Source: Microbacterium enclense (GTDB lineage Bacteria; Actinomycetota; Actinomycetes; Actinomycetales; Microbacteriaceae). Taken from it: 64,000 bases of DNA. The DNA is taken from the NCBI GenBank assembly GCA_038182865.1, contig CP116226.1, positions 186,001 through 250,000 of the forward strand, read 5' to 3'. A program made the position numbers and the translations under genes. The notes beneath the pieces were generated by a model that saw only the letters and a program-made list of their open reading frames with translations, ran no database searches and had not been told where the DNA came from. Of this stretch, positions 51,681 through 59,955 are shown one piece after another (position 1 is the stretch's first letter; each line of letters begins with the position of its first letter).

Positions 51681-52685
51681 GTGACTCAGCAGCGCCTCTA
51701 CTCCGGAATGCAGCCCTCCGCCGACAGCCTCCAGATCGGCAACTACATCGGTGCGCTGCTGCAGTGGCGTCAGCTGCAAGACGAGTACGACGCCTTCTTC
51801 TCCGTCGTCGACCTGCACGCCCTCACGCAGCCCGGCGACCCCGCCGAACGTCGCGAGAAGACGCGTCGCACCGCGGCCCAGTACATCGCCGCCGGCATCG
51901 AGCCTTCGCGCTCGACACTGTACGTGCAGTCGCACGTGCCCGCGCACGCCGAACTCCAGTGGGTGCTGTCGACCCTCACCGGCTTCGGTGAGGCCGGGCG
52001 CATGACGCAGTTCAAGGACAAGTCGGCCCGGTACGGCACGGATGCCACGAACGTCGGCCTGTTCACCTACCCGGTGCTCATGGCCGCCGATATCCTGCTC
52101 TACCAGACCGACGTCGTGCCCGTCGGCGACGACCAGAAGCAGCACATCGAGCTCACGCGCGACCTCGCCGAGCGCTTCAACCAGCGCTTCGGCGAGACGT
52201 TCACCATGCCCACGCCGATGATCCAGCGGGAGACGGCCCGCATCTACGACCTGCAGAACCCCACCGCGAAGATGTCGAAGTCGGCCGAGTCCGACGCGGG
52301 CGTGCTGTGGATGCTGGACGAGCCGAAGGTCAGCGCCAAGAAGATCATGCGCGCGGTCACCGACTCCGAGGGGTCGGTGCGCTTCGACCGCGAGGAGAAG
52401 CCGGGCGTCTCGAACCTCCTCGTCATCTACTCGGCCCTGACCGGCCGCGACATCACGACGATCGAGGACGAGTACGCCGGCCGCGGCTACGGCGACTTCA
52501 AGAAGGGCCTCGCCGAGGTCGTCGTGAACGAGTTCGAGCCGGTGCGCGAGCGCGCTCTCGAGCTGATCGCCGACCCCGCCGAGCTCGACCGCGTGCTGGC
52601 GGTGAACGCGGAGCGGGCGGCATCCGTGGCCGAGAAGACCCTCGCCGACGTGTACGACCGCGTGGGGCTGCTGCGCCGCGGCTGA
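51681..52685 (+). CDS. trpS: Tryptophanyl-tRNA synthetase
   Basis: 334 residues, class I synthetase of normal bacterial length. SGMQPSADSLQIGNYIGAL holds the HIGH-like motif (IGNY), YPVLMAADILLYQTDVVPVG the Trp pocket, PTAKMSKSAESDAG the KMSKS loop. It attaches Trp to its tRNA. The GTG at 51681 is 6 nt behind TAGGAT, so the message is leaderless. No leader peptide or T-box is seen. Monocistronic. Confidence 0.96.
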   Translation: MTQQRLYSGMQPSADSLQIGNYIGALLQWRQLQDEYDAFFSVVDLHALTQPGDPAERREKTRRTAAQYIAAGIEPSRSTLYVQSHVPAHAELQWVLSTLTGFGEAGRMTQFKDKSARYGTDATNVGLFTYPVLMAADILLYQTDVVPVGDDQKQHIELTRDLAERFNQRFGETFTMPTPMIQRETARIYDLQNPTAKMSKSAESDAGVLWMLDEPKVSAKKIMRAVTDSEGSVRFDREEKPGVSNLLVIYSALTGRDITTIEDEYAGRGYGDFKKGLAEVVVNEFEPVRERALELIADPAELDRVLAVNAERAASVAEKTLADVYDRVGLLRRG

Positions 52686-52921
52686 GGACCCCTCCCGGCG
52701 CCCGCGTGCACCGCTCGGCGGATGCCGACCCTGATCGCCGGCGATCCATTCGCCGCGCTTCAGCGGACGGGGAGGGATTGCGTCACAGAACCGGGGAACG
52801 GCACCGGATACGGATGAATCGGCCTCGTGCATCCGAATCCGTTGCACATCTCCGGATCCGGTGCACCCCGAGCCTCGCAAGGGGCCTGAGCGATGTCGGG
52901 AACTCATGGCAGCATGGGCGC

Positions 52922-53785
52922 ATGCCGGAGATGCCTGAGGTCGAGGGACTCGTGGAGTTCCTCCGTGCCCGCGTCACGGGGCTGCACGTGTCGAAGGCCA
53001 CCGTGTCGGCGATCAATGCGCTGAAGACCTACGATCCGCCCCTGACGGCGCTCGTGGGCGCGGCCGTGACCGCCGTCGACCGGCACGGCAAGTTCGTCGA
53101 TGTCTCGACCGACGCGGGTGTGCATCTGATCTTCCACCTCGCGAAGGCCGGCTGGCTGCGCTGGTACGACGCCTTGCCGTCCACGGTCATCAAGCCCGGG
53201 AAGACGCCGATCGCCCTGCGCATCGGCTTCGACGACGGCTCCGGATTCGACCTCACCGAGGCGGGCACGAAGAAGTCGCTCGCGGTGTACGCGGTGCGCT
53301 CTCCCGACGAGGTGCCGGGCATCGCGCGGCTCGGCCCCGACCCGCTCAGCGAGGGCTTCGACCGGGCAGCGTTCGGCGAATTGCTCGTCGGGCGACGCAC
53401 CCAGATCAAGGGCGTGCTGCGCGACCAGTCGATCATCGCGGGGGTCGGCAACGCCTACTCCGACGAGATCCTGCACGCCGCGAAGATGTCGCCCTACGCT
53501 TTGGCGGCGACCCTCACCGACGACGAGGTCGATCGCCTCTTCACCGCGATGACCGAGACGCTCACCGAGGCGATCGCGGAGGCGCGCGGCAAACCCCCGG
53601 CGGAGTTGAAGGATGCCAAGAGACGCGGCATGCGCGTCCACGGTCGCCGCGGCCAGGAGTGCCCGGTGTGCGGCGACGAGGTGCGCAGCGTCTTCTTCGC
53701 CGACAACTCGCTCGAGTACTGCCCCACCTGCCAGACCGGGGGCAAGCTGCTGGCCGACCGGAGGCTCTCGCGACTGCTGAAGTGA
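52922..53785 (+). CDS. Fpg/Nei family DNA glycosylase
   Basis: 287 residues. It removes oxidised bases and nicks DNA at the site. After Met the catalytic Pro and Glu are present (MPEMPEVEG); the beta-clamp Lys is in DRHGKFVDV near 56. The helix-two-turn-helix is GRRTQIKGVLRDQSIIAGVGNAYSDEI split around residue 175. A C-terminal zinc finger has CPVCGDEV and YCPTCQTGG. The pattern is closer to actinobacterial Nei/Fpg2 than to MutM, as the finger ends with QTGGKLLADR. The start is fixed by the need for Pro2. The upstream 236 nt contain inverted repeats and no gene. Confidence 0.9.
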   Translation: MPEMPEVEGLVEFLRARVTGLHVSKATVSAINALKTYDPPLTALVGAAVTAVDRHGKFVDVSTDAGVHLIFHLAKAGWLRWYDALPSTVIKPGKTPIALRIGFDDGSGFDLTEAGTKKSLAVYAVRSPDEVPGIARLGPDPLSEGFDRAAFGELLVGRRTQIKGVLRDQSIIAGVGNAYSDEILHAAKMSPYALAATLTDDEVDRLFTAMTETLTEAIAEARGKPPAELKDAKRRGMRVHGRRGQECPVCGDEVRSVFFADNSLEYCPTCQTGGKLLADRRLSRLLK

Positions 53786-53976
53786 CGCGCGGGGCGCACC
53801 GAGGCGGCGCGGGGCACGGCGGCAGGGCCGGGCGCTCGGCACGACGGCCCACGGCCACGCCGGGTCCACGGCGGCGATGCGCGGGCCGCAGCCGCGCGGC
53901 CCCGCCCCTGACCGTGATCCGGCGCCGCCCCGCCACGTGTCAATCCATGTCGGGGAATGAAACCCCGCACAGCGCG

Positions 53977-53995
53977 TTGACTACACTTCGAAGTG
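53977..53995 (+). promoter_or_regulatory. Promoter region of the rib operon
   Basis: TTGACTACACT (53977-53987) contains both a -35-like TTGACT and a -10-like TACACT. The latter would start the RNA near 53994, just before the riboswitch. CACTTCGAAGTG (53984-53995) is a perfect 12-bp palindrome on the same spot and may bind a regulator. Confidence 0.4.
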
Positions 53996-54001
53996 CAACA
54001 A

Positions 54002-54145
54002 CGTGCTCCGGGGTCGGTGAGAATCCGAACCGGCGGTGACAGTCCGCGAACCCTCCCGCTCGGCGGTGGGGCCGATCCGGTGGAATTCCGGGACCGACGG
54101 TGATGCGACGGGAATCCGTCGCTAGTCCGGATAGGAGGCAGCACG
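54002..54145 (+). ncRNA. FMN riboswitch (RFN element)
   Basis: The closing stem is CGTGCT (54002-54007) with AGCACG (54140-54145). Between them are the conserved RFN blocks: GGTGAGAATCCGAACCGGCG, GACAGTCCGCGA, CCGGTGGAATTCCGG, ACCGACGGTGATG and AGTCCGGATAGGAGG. It lies directly before ribD. FMN binding should shut off the riboflavin genes. The following hairpin CCTTCCCGC (54160-54168) / GCGGGAAGG (54187-54195) overlaps the ribosome site of ribD, which points to control of translation. Confidence 0.95.
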
Positions 54146-54204
54146 GATGGCGCGTCGCGCCTTCCCGCTGATCCTGCCCCGACACCGCGGGAAGGACAGG
54201 GAAA

Positions 54205-55236
54205 ATGGCATCCGCCGTCGAGATCGACGCCATGAGACGAGCGCTAGAGCTCGCCCGGCGCGGCCCGCGCGGTCTCAACCCGCAGGTGGGTGCGGTCATC
54301 CTCTCCCCGACCGGCGAAGTGCTCGCGGAGGGGTACCACCGGGGTGCAGGCACCCCCCACGCCGAGGTCGACGCCCTGTCGCAGCTCGCCCCGGGTGCCG
54401 CCCGCGGCGCCACCGCCGTCGTCACCCTCGAGCCCTGCAACCACACGGGTCGCACCGGCCCGTGCGCCGTCGCACTCATCGAGGCCGGTGTCGACCGAGT
54501 CGTCTACGCCCTCGACGATCCGACGGATGCCGCCGCCGGCGGAGCCGAACGCCTGCGCGCCGCGGGTGTCGATGTCGAGAAGGGCGTCGAAGCAGACACC
54601 GCCGAACAGCTGATCCACGACTGGGTCGCCCTGCAGCGCACGGGCCGTCCGCGGGTCACCGTCAAGTGGGCGCAGAGCCTCGACGGCCGCGCCGCCGCCG
54701 ACGACGGGACGAGCCAGTGGATCACCGGCCCGACCGCACGCCGTGATGTCCACGCGCGCCGCGCGGCCGCCGACGCGATCGTCGCCGGAACGGGCACCGT
54801 CCGCGCGGACGACCCCGCGCTCACGGCCCGCGGAGAGGACGGCACCTTGCTGGAGTCTCAGCCCGTGCCCGTCATCGTCGGTGTGAGCGAGACGGCCCCG
54901 GAGGCCGCGGTCCGCCGCCACCCGCGCGAGCCGCTGTTCTACGCCATGCACGACCTGGCCGCGGTGCTCGCCGACCTCGGCGCGCGAGGCGTCCAACGCG
55001 TCTTCGTCGAGGGCGGCCCCACGCTCGCGAGCGCCTTCGTGCACGCCGATCTGGCCGACGAGCTCCTCGTGTACGTCGCCCCCGTGCTCCTCGGCGGTTC
55101 GCGCCTCGCCCTCGGCGACGTGGGCGTGCCGACCATCGACGACGCGCGGCGGCTCGCCGTGGCATCCGTCCAGTCCCTCGGCGACGACCTCCTGATCGTC
55201 GCCCACCCCACCACGCGAACGCAGGGAGATCACTGA
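54205..55236 (+). CDS. ribD: Bifunctional riboflavin deaminase/reductase RibD
   Basis: 343 residues. The N-terminal deaminase domain (1-145) has HAEVDAL and EPCNHTGRTGPCA, the zinc site; the reductase domain follows (VTVKWAQSLDGRAAADDGTS, TGTVRADDPALTAR, RVFVEGGPTLASAF). It makes 5-amino-6-ribitylamino-uracil phosphate. Family enzymes deaminate first, then reduce with NADPH. The ATG follows a purine-rich site inside the right arm of a hairpin. An FMN riboswitch lies upstream. First gene of the rib operon; the stop overlaps ribE by one base. Confidence 0.95.
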   Translation: MASAVEIDAMRRALELARRGPRGLNPQVGAVILSPTGEVLAEGYHRGAGTPHAEVDALSQLAPGAARGATAVVTLEPCNHTGRTGPCAVALIEAGVDRVVYALDDPTDAAAGGAERLRAAGVDVEKGVEADTAEQLIHDWVALQRTGRPRVTVKWAQSLDGRAAADDGTSQWITGPTARRDVHARRAAADAIVAGTGTVRADDPALTARGEDGTLLESQPVPVIVGVSETAPEAAVRRHPREPLFYAMHDLAAVLADLGARGVQRVFVEGGPTLASAFVHADLADELLVYVAPVLLGGSRLALGDVGVPTIDDARRLAVASVQSLGDDLLIVAHPTTRTQGDH

Positions 55237-55892
55237 TGTTCACCGGAATCGTCGAAGAGATGGGCGCCATCACCGCCGTCGAGCCCGCGGGCGACGGCGT
55301 GCGCGTGACCGTGCGCGCTCCCCTTTCCGTCTCGGATGCCGGCCACGGCGACTCGATCTCGGTCAGCGGCGTGTGTCTCACGGTCGTCGACCAGGGCGAC
55401 GACTGGTTCACCGCCGACGTGATGAAGCAGACCCTCGACATGTCGACGCTCGCCGACGTCGCGCCCGGCCGCGCCGTCAACCTCGAGCGGGCGACCGCCG
55501 CGCACGGGCGCCTCGGCGGACACATCGTGCAGGGCCACATCGACGGCACGGGTGTCGTGCGCGACGTGCGACCCGGGGCGCAGTGGAGCGTCGTGCGCAT
55601 CGGCATCCCGCCCCGTCTCGCCCCCCTCGTGGTCGACAAGGGCTCCATCGCCATCGACGGCGTCTCTCTGACCGTCAGCGCCGTGAGCGCCCCCGACGAG
55701 GCCGAGCAGTGGCTCGAGGTGTCGCTGATTCCCGAGACGCTCGCCGCCACGACCCTCGGCTCCGCGACCGTGGGCAGCCCGGTCAACCTCGAGACCGACA
55801 TCCTCGCTCGGCACGTCCAGCGCATGCTGAGCTTCCGCGCTTCTGAGAATCCCGCGGCTGACGCCGCATCGACCGAGAGGGGCTCCGCATGA
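55236..55892 (+). CDS. ribE: Riboflavin synthase alpha subunit
   Basis: 218 residues. Two lumazine-binding repeats: the first starts MFTGIVEEMGAI, with SVSGVCLTVV, the second with GHIVQGHIDGTGVV and SIAIDGVSLTVSAV. It dismutates two dimethylribityllumazine molecules to one riboflavin. The ATG shares a base with the ribD stop; its own stop overlaps ribBA by ATGA. Confidence 0.96.
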   Translation: MFTGIVEEMGAITAVEPAGDGVRVTVRAPLSVSDAGHGDSISVSGVCLTVVDQGDDWFTADVMKQTLDMSTLADVAPGRAVNLERATAAHGRLGGHIVQGHIDGTGVVRDVRPGAQWSVVRIGIPPRLAPLVVDKGSIAIDGVSLTVSAVSAPDEAEQWLEVSLIPETLAATTLGSATVGSPVNLETDILARHVQRMLSFRASENPAADAASTERGSA

Positions 55893-57157
55893 GCCTGTCC
55901 ACCATCCCCGAGGCCCTCGAGGCCCTGCGCGCCGGGCGACCGATCCTGGTCGCCGACGATGAGAACCGTGAGAACGAAGGCGACGTGATCCTGTCGGCCC
56001 AGCTCGCGACCCCCGAGGCGCTTGCCTGGACCGTCCGCTGGTCGAGCGGGTACGTCTGCGCGCCCATGCCCGCCGAATGGGCCGACCGCCTCGACCTCCC
56101 GCCCATGGTGGCGGTCAATGAAGACGCCCGCGGCACCGCGTACACGGTGAGCGTCGACGCCGCCTCCGGCGTCACCACCGGCATCAGCGCCGCCGACCGC
56201 GCCCGCACGCTCAACGTGCTCGCCGACCCCGAGTCGGTGCCGACGAGCGTCATCCGCCCCGGGCACGTCCTGCCGCTGCGCGCGGTCGACGGCGGTGTAC
56301 GCGAACGCGCCGGCCACACCGAGGCCGCGGTCGACCTCATGCGCCTCGCGGGCCTCGAGCCCGTCGGCGCGATCGCCGAGGTCGTCGCCGAGGACGGGAG
56401 CATGATGCGCCTGCCCGGACTGTTCGAGCTCGGCGAGCGCGATGGCATCCCGGTCATCACCATCGAGCAGCTGATCGGGTACCTGAACGAGACCGATCCC
56501 CTGCCCGCGTCTGCTCCCACCCGACGCCGCGTGAGCCTGCGCGCCGAGTCGAACGTGCCCACGACGCACGGCACCTTCCGCTTCCTGGCGTACAAGGACC
56601 GGGTGACCGGAACCGACCACATCGCGGTCGTCTCGGGAGAGCTCGGTGCGGACGCCCCTCTCGTCCGCGTGCACTCCGAGTGCCTGACCGGTGAGGCGTT
56701 CGGCTCGCTGAAGTGCGAGTGCGGCCCTCAGCTCGAGGCGGCGCTGGATCGCATCGACGAGGACGGCGGCATCGTCATCTACATGCGCGGCCACGAGGGA
56801 CGCGGCATCGGCCTCATCAACAAGCTGCGGGCCTACAACCTGCAGGAGCGCGGCCTGGACACGGTGGATGCCAACCTGGCCCTGGGCCTGCCCGCCGACG
56901 CGCGCGACTACGCCGCCGCCGCAGGCATCCTCGCCGACCTCGGCGTCGAGCAGGTGCGCCTGCTCACCAACAACACCGACAAGGTGAACCAGCTTCGCGG
57001 CTTCGGCCTCGACGTCGTCGAGCAGGTACCCCTCCTCGTGGGCGTCGGCCCGAACAACCACCAGTACCTCGAGACGAAGCGCGACCGGATGGGTCACATC
57101 ATCGCCGAGGACGACCTGCGCGACGCGCTCGCGCACATGAAGGAAGAGAGCGCCTGA
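55889..57157 (+). CDS. ribBA: Bifunctional DHBP synthase / GTP cyclohydrolase II
   Basis: 422 residues. RibB half (1-205): ADDENRENEGDV (23-33) and RPGHVLPLRAVDGGVRERAG make the four-carbon unit from ribulose 5-phosphate. RibA half: VRVHSECLTGEAFGSLKCEC with zinc ligands Cys265, Cys276 and Cys278, then YMRGHEGRGIGL and LLTNNTDKVNQL, opens GTP. It supplies both starting compounds of riboflavin. It is translationally coupled on both sides. Confidence 0.96.
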   Translation: MSLSTIPEALEALRAGRPILVADDENRENEGDVILSAQLATPEALAWTVRWSSGYVCAPMPAEWADRLDLPPMVAVNEDARGTAYTVSVDAASGVTTGISAADRARTLNVLADPESVPTSVIRPGHVLPLRAVDGGVRERAGHTEAAVDLMRLAGLEPVGAIAEVVAEDGSMMRLPGLFELGERDGIPVITIEQLIGYLNETDPLPASAPTRRRVSLRAESNVPTTHGTFRFLAYKDRVTGTDHIAVVSGELGADAPLVRVHSECLTGEAFGSLKCECGPQLEAALDRIDEDGGIVIYMRGHEGRGIGLINKLRAYNLQERGLDTVDANLALGLPADARDYAAAAGILADLGVEQVRLLTNNTDKVNQLRGFGLDVVEQVPLLVGVGPNNHQYLETKRDRMGHIIAEDDLRDALAHMKEESA

Positions 57158-57630
57158 TGGCCGGTAGTGGAGCACCCGAGACCGGCGGCGTCGACGCGTC
57201 GGGCCTGAACGTCGTCGTCATCGCCGGCACCTGGCACGAGGTCATCACCGACGGCCTCATCGCCGGGGCGAGGAAGGTTCTGGATGCCACGGGCGCGACG
57301 TACCGCGTGGTGCGCGTCCCGGGATCGTTCGAACTGCCGGTCGCCTCCCGCGCCGCCTTCGACGGGGGCGCGGATGCCGTCGTCGCCCTCGGCGTCATCA
57401 TCCGCGGAGGCACCCCGCATTTCGAGTTCGTCTCGTCGGCCGCGACCGACGGGCTCACGCGCGTCGCTCTCGACGCCGGCAAGCCCGTCGGATTCGGGGT
57501 GCTGACCCTCGACGACGAGCAGCAGGGTCTCGACCGCGCGGGCCTCGAGGGCTCGAAGGAAGACAAGGGTGCCGAGGCCGCGGACGCAGCGATCCGCACC
57601 GCGCTGGTTCTGCGGGAGCTGCGGGGCTGA
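57157..57630 (+). CDS. ribH: 6,7-dimethyl-8-ribityllumazine synthase
   Basis: 157 residues. It condenses the pyrimidine intermediate with DHBP to lumazine, just before riboflavin synthase. VVIAGTWHEVITDGL (with the aromatic contact), VPGSFELPV, GVIIRGGTPHFEFV (catalytic His) and FGVLTLDDEQQGLDRAG are all present. The TWHE replaces the more common RFN/W motif, as in other actinobacteria. The ATG shares a base with the ribBA stop. Last gene of the operon. Confidence 0.96.
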   Translation: MAGSGAPETGGVDASGLNVVVIAGTWHEVITDGLIAGARKVLDATGATYRVVRVPGSFELPVASRAAFDGGADAVVALGVIIRGGTPHFEFVSSAATDGLTRVALDAGKPVGFGVLTLDDEQQGLDRAGLEGSKEDKGAEAADAAIRTALVLRELRG

Positions 57631-57720
57631 TCCCGCACGGGGTGGGCGGACCCTTCGACGAGCTCAGGGAGCCGCGTCGCGGTGAGGTCCGCCTTGCTGG
57701 CGGGGCGGCGGCGGCATCCC

Positions 57721-57726
57721 TACCCT
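57721..57726 (+). promoter_or_regulatory. -10 box TACCCT of the small membrane protein gene
   Basis: Ends 7 nt before ATG 57734. Confidence 0.58.
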
Positions 57727-57733
57727 GACCGGT

Positions 57734-58087
57734 ATGGAGATCCTGCGTCACGCCGTCGTCCTCGTCCACCTCGTCGGGTTCGCGATCCTCTTCGGGGCGT
57801 GGGTCGTCGAGGCCGTCGCGCGACGGGCGCGCGTCACGCCGCTGATGAACTACGCGCTCGTCATCTCGCTCGTCTCGGGACTCGCGCTCGCCGCCCCGTG
57901 GGGCCTCGACCACGAGCTGAACTACGTGAAGATCGGCGTGAAGCTCGTCGTGCTCCTCGTCATCGGTGCTCTCCTCGGCATCGGCTCGGCCCGCCAGAAG
58001 CGCGGCGCCGACCTCCCGTCCGCCGTCTTCTGGCTCGTCGGCATCCTGACGCTCCTGAACGCCGCGCTCGCGGTGCTCTGGCGCTGA
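57734..58087 (+). CDS. Small four-helix membrane protein, function unknown
   Basis: 117 residues with four likely helices (about 7-29, 37-55, 67-82 and 95-115). MEILRHAVVLVHLVGFAIL and a His in each of helix one's turn (LRHAV, LVHLVG) are notable, with WGLDHELNYVKIGVK in the loop. Not recognised as a named family. TACCCT ends 7 nt before the ATG, so it has its own leaderless promoter and is not part of the rib operon, 103 nt upstream. Confidence 0.75.
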   Translation: MEILRHAVVLVHLVGFAILFGAWVVEAVARRARVTPLMNYALVISLVSGLALAAPWGLDHELNYVKIGVKLVVLLVIGALLGIGSARQKRGADLPSAVFWLVGILTLLNAALAVLWR

Positions 58088-58122
58088 CCCCCGTTCGCGC
58101 CGAGGTCTTCCCAGCCCGCGCA

Positions 58123-58128
58123 TAGACT
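58123..58128 (+). promoter_or_regulatory. -10 box TAGACT upstream of the MHS transporter
   Basis: Transcription would start near 58135. This gives either a 3-nt leader to ATG 58138 or a leader of about 130 nt to ATG 58267; that leader holds a GGTCCC/GGGACC hairpin at 58140-58156. Confidence 0.45.
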
Positions 58129-58266
58129 GGAGGGTCGATGGTCCCCACTCGGGACCGTCACCGGGTGCTGTTCGGCGATCCCGGATGCCATCACCCCCGG
58201 TATCCGTCCCGCCCCACCCCGCGATCCCACGACGGACGCAACCGATCGCTCTCTCGTCAGGCTGTC

Positions 58267-59718
58267 ATGACCTCCTCATCCCCCACCGCCCCCTCGACGT
58301 CCGCTCCCGCCAATCCCCGCTCGCGTGTCATCACCGCGAGCCTGATCGGCACGACGATCGAGTTCTACGACTTCTACGCGTACGCCACCGCGGCGGTGCT
58401 CGTCTTCCCGATCCTCTTCTTCCCCACCGGCAACGAGACCACCTCGCTTCTGCTGTCGTTCAGCGTGTTCGGCGCCGCCATGGTGGCGCGGCCCCTCGGC
58501 GCGATCGTGTTCGGACACTTCGGCGACCGCTTCGGACGCAAGGCCACGCTCGTGGCATCCCTCCTCACGATGGGTGTCGCGACCTTCCTCATCGGATGCC
58601 TCCCCACCTTCAACGAGATCGGCGTGTGGGCGGCGATCCTGCTTCTCGTCATGCGTCTCGCGCAGGGCTTCGCGCTCGGCGGCGAATGGTCGGGCGCCGC
58701 GCTCGTGGCCACCGAGAACGCCCCCAAGGGCAAGCGCGCCTGGTACGGCACGTTCCCGCAGCTGGGCGCGCCGATCGGCTTCATCATCGCCAACGGCGTG
58801 TTCCTCATCATCAACTTCGCTCTGCCGCACCCCGATGGCACCGCGCAGCGCTCCGAGGAGTTCCTCGCGTGGGGCTGGCGCGTGCCGTTCCTGTTCTCGG
58901 CCGTCATGGTCATCGTGGGGCTGTGGGTGCGTCTCAAGCTCGTCGAGAGCGAGTCGTTCGCCAAGGCCGAGAAGACCGGCGTCATCAAGAAGTTCCCGCT
59001 CGGCGAGGCGATCCGCCGCAATTGGAAGCAGCTCATCCTCGGCACGTTCATCATGCTGGCGACGTATGTGCTCTTCTACCTCATGACGAGCTTCACCCTC
59101 TCGTACGGCACCAAGCCGACGATCGAGGGGGCGCAGGCCGCGGCAGAGAAGGCCGGGACGCCCTCCGACGCGGCCACGTTCGTCCCCGGTCTCGGATTCG
59201 GCTACACCGACTTCGTCATCATGCAGATCATCGGCGTCGTGTTCTTCGGGATCTTCACGCTGCTCTCGGGCCCGGTCGCGGACCGGCTCGGGCGCAAGCG
59301 CCTGCTGATCGGGGTGACGATCGCGATCATCGTGTTCGGTCTGACGTTCTCGTTCTTCCTCATGCCGCAGGCCGACGCGGGCCTCACCCGCATCCTCGTG
59401 CAGGCCTTCCTCATCATCGGCTTCCTGCTCATGGGAACGACCTTCGGCCCCATGGGCGCCGTGCTGCCCGAGCTGTTCCCGACGAACGTCCGCTACACGG
59501 GGTCGGCGATCTCGTACAACGTGTCGTCGATCCTCGGCGCCGCCCTCGCCCCGATCGTCGCGGTGGCTCTGTGGGCGGCGGGTGACGGCAACCCGTGGCT
59601 GGTGGGCGCGTACCTTTCAGCGATGGGCGTGCTGACGCTGATCGCTCTCGTCCTCTCGCCTGAGACGAAGGACGTCGACTACGACGACAACATCGCCGCC
59701 GGAGCGACAGCGCCGTAA
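58267..59718 (+). CDS. MFS transporter, metabolite:H+ symporter (MHS) family
   Basis: 483 residues with twelve helices. LIGTTIEFYDFYAYATAA is the MHS opening; GHFGDRFGRKATL and GPVADRLGRKRLL are the two MFS loop motifs; LRLAQGFALGGEWSGA-like (MRLAQGFALGGEWSGAAL) marks the ShiA/ProP/KgtP group. It imports an organic acid or osmolyte with H+; the substrate is unclear. The frame is open to an ATG at 58138, which lies 9 nt behind TAGACT and would add 43 proline/arginine-rich residues. I prefer 58267 for family length, but the other start is not excluded. Confidence 0.86.
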   Translation: MTSSSPTAPSTSAPANPRSRVITASLIGTTIEFYDFYAYATAAVLVFPILFFPTGNETTSLLLSFSVFGAAMVARPLGAIVFGHFGDRFGRKATLVASLLTMGVATFLIGCLPTFNEIGVWAAILLLVMRLAQGFALGGEWSGAALVATENAPKGKRAWYGTFPQLGAPIGFIIANGVFLIINFALPHPDGTAQRSEEFLAWGWRVPFLFSAVMVIVGLWVRLKLVESESFAKAEKTGVIKKFPLGEAIRRNWKQLILGTFIMLATYVLFYLMTSFTLSYGTKPTIEGAQAAAEKAGTPSDAATFVPGLGFGYTDFVIMQIIGVVFFGIFTLLSGPVADRLGRKRLLIGVTIAIIVFGLTFSFFLMPQADAGLTRILVQAFLIIGFLLMGTTFGPMGAVLPELFPTNVRYTGSAISYNVSSILGAALAPIVAVALWAAGDGNPWLVGAYLSAMGVLTLIALVLSPETKDVDYDDNIAAGATAP

Positions 59719-59731
59719 GCGGAATTCTCCG

Positions 59732-59773
59732 ACGACGGATGCCACGGGGCCCCGGCCTCGTGGCATCCGTCGT
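59732..59773 (+). terminator. Terminator of the MHS transporter gene with GGATGCC/GGCATCC arms
   Basis: ACGACGGATGCCACG (59732-59746) pairs perfectly with CGTGGCATCCGTCGT (59759-59773), 15 bp, loop 12 nt, shortly after the stop at 59718. Confidence 0.72.
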
Positions 59774-59793
59774 TCTCCGCACCGCCGTGCCGT

Positions 59794-59875
59794 GCCGATC
59801 TCCTAAGTTGTCGAGCCGAGCGGCGCCAGGCCGCGCCGAAACCGGGTGACGGTCGAGGATTCTCAGGAGTTTGGT
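59794..59875. repeat. 82-bp inverted-arm element, copy 5 (degenerate)
   Basis: GCCGATCTCCTAA (59794-59806) and TCAGGAGTTTGGT (59863-59875), again 56 bp between. Arms are decayed at several positions, yet the spacing is kept. It lies between the MHS transporter terminator and the ABC exporter gene. Confidence 0.7.
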
Positions 59876-59955
59876 CCACCGGCGAGCGAGCGGATCCGGC
59901 TCGCGCACGCCGAGAGGTACGGTCGAATCACCCACTTCCTTCCCCTGAGGTCCGC

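Noticed and set aside
52686..52921. Inverted repeats (GCACCGGAT ... ATCCGGTGC, CGGATG ... CATCCG) between trpS and the glycosylase gene
   Set aside because: Stems are short or interrupted and several foldings compete. Probably a terminator region, but no single structure can be supported.
54147..54746. Open frame starting right behind the riboswitch
   Set aside because: Most of it overlaps ribD in another frame and is Arg-rich. Only its start site is of interest and is given as a finding.
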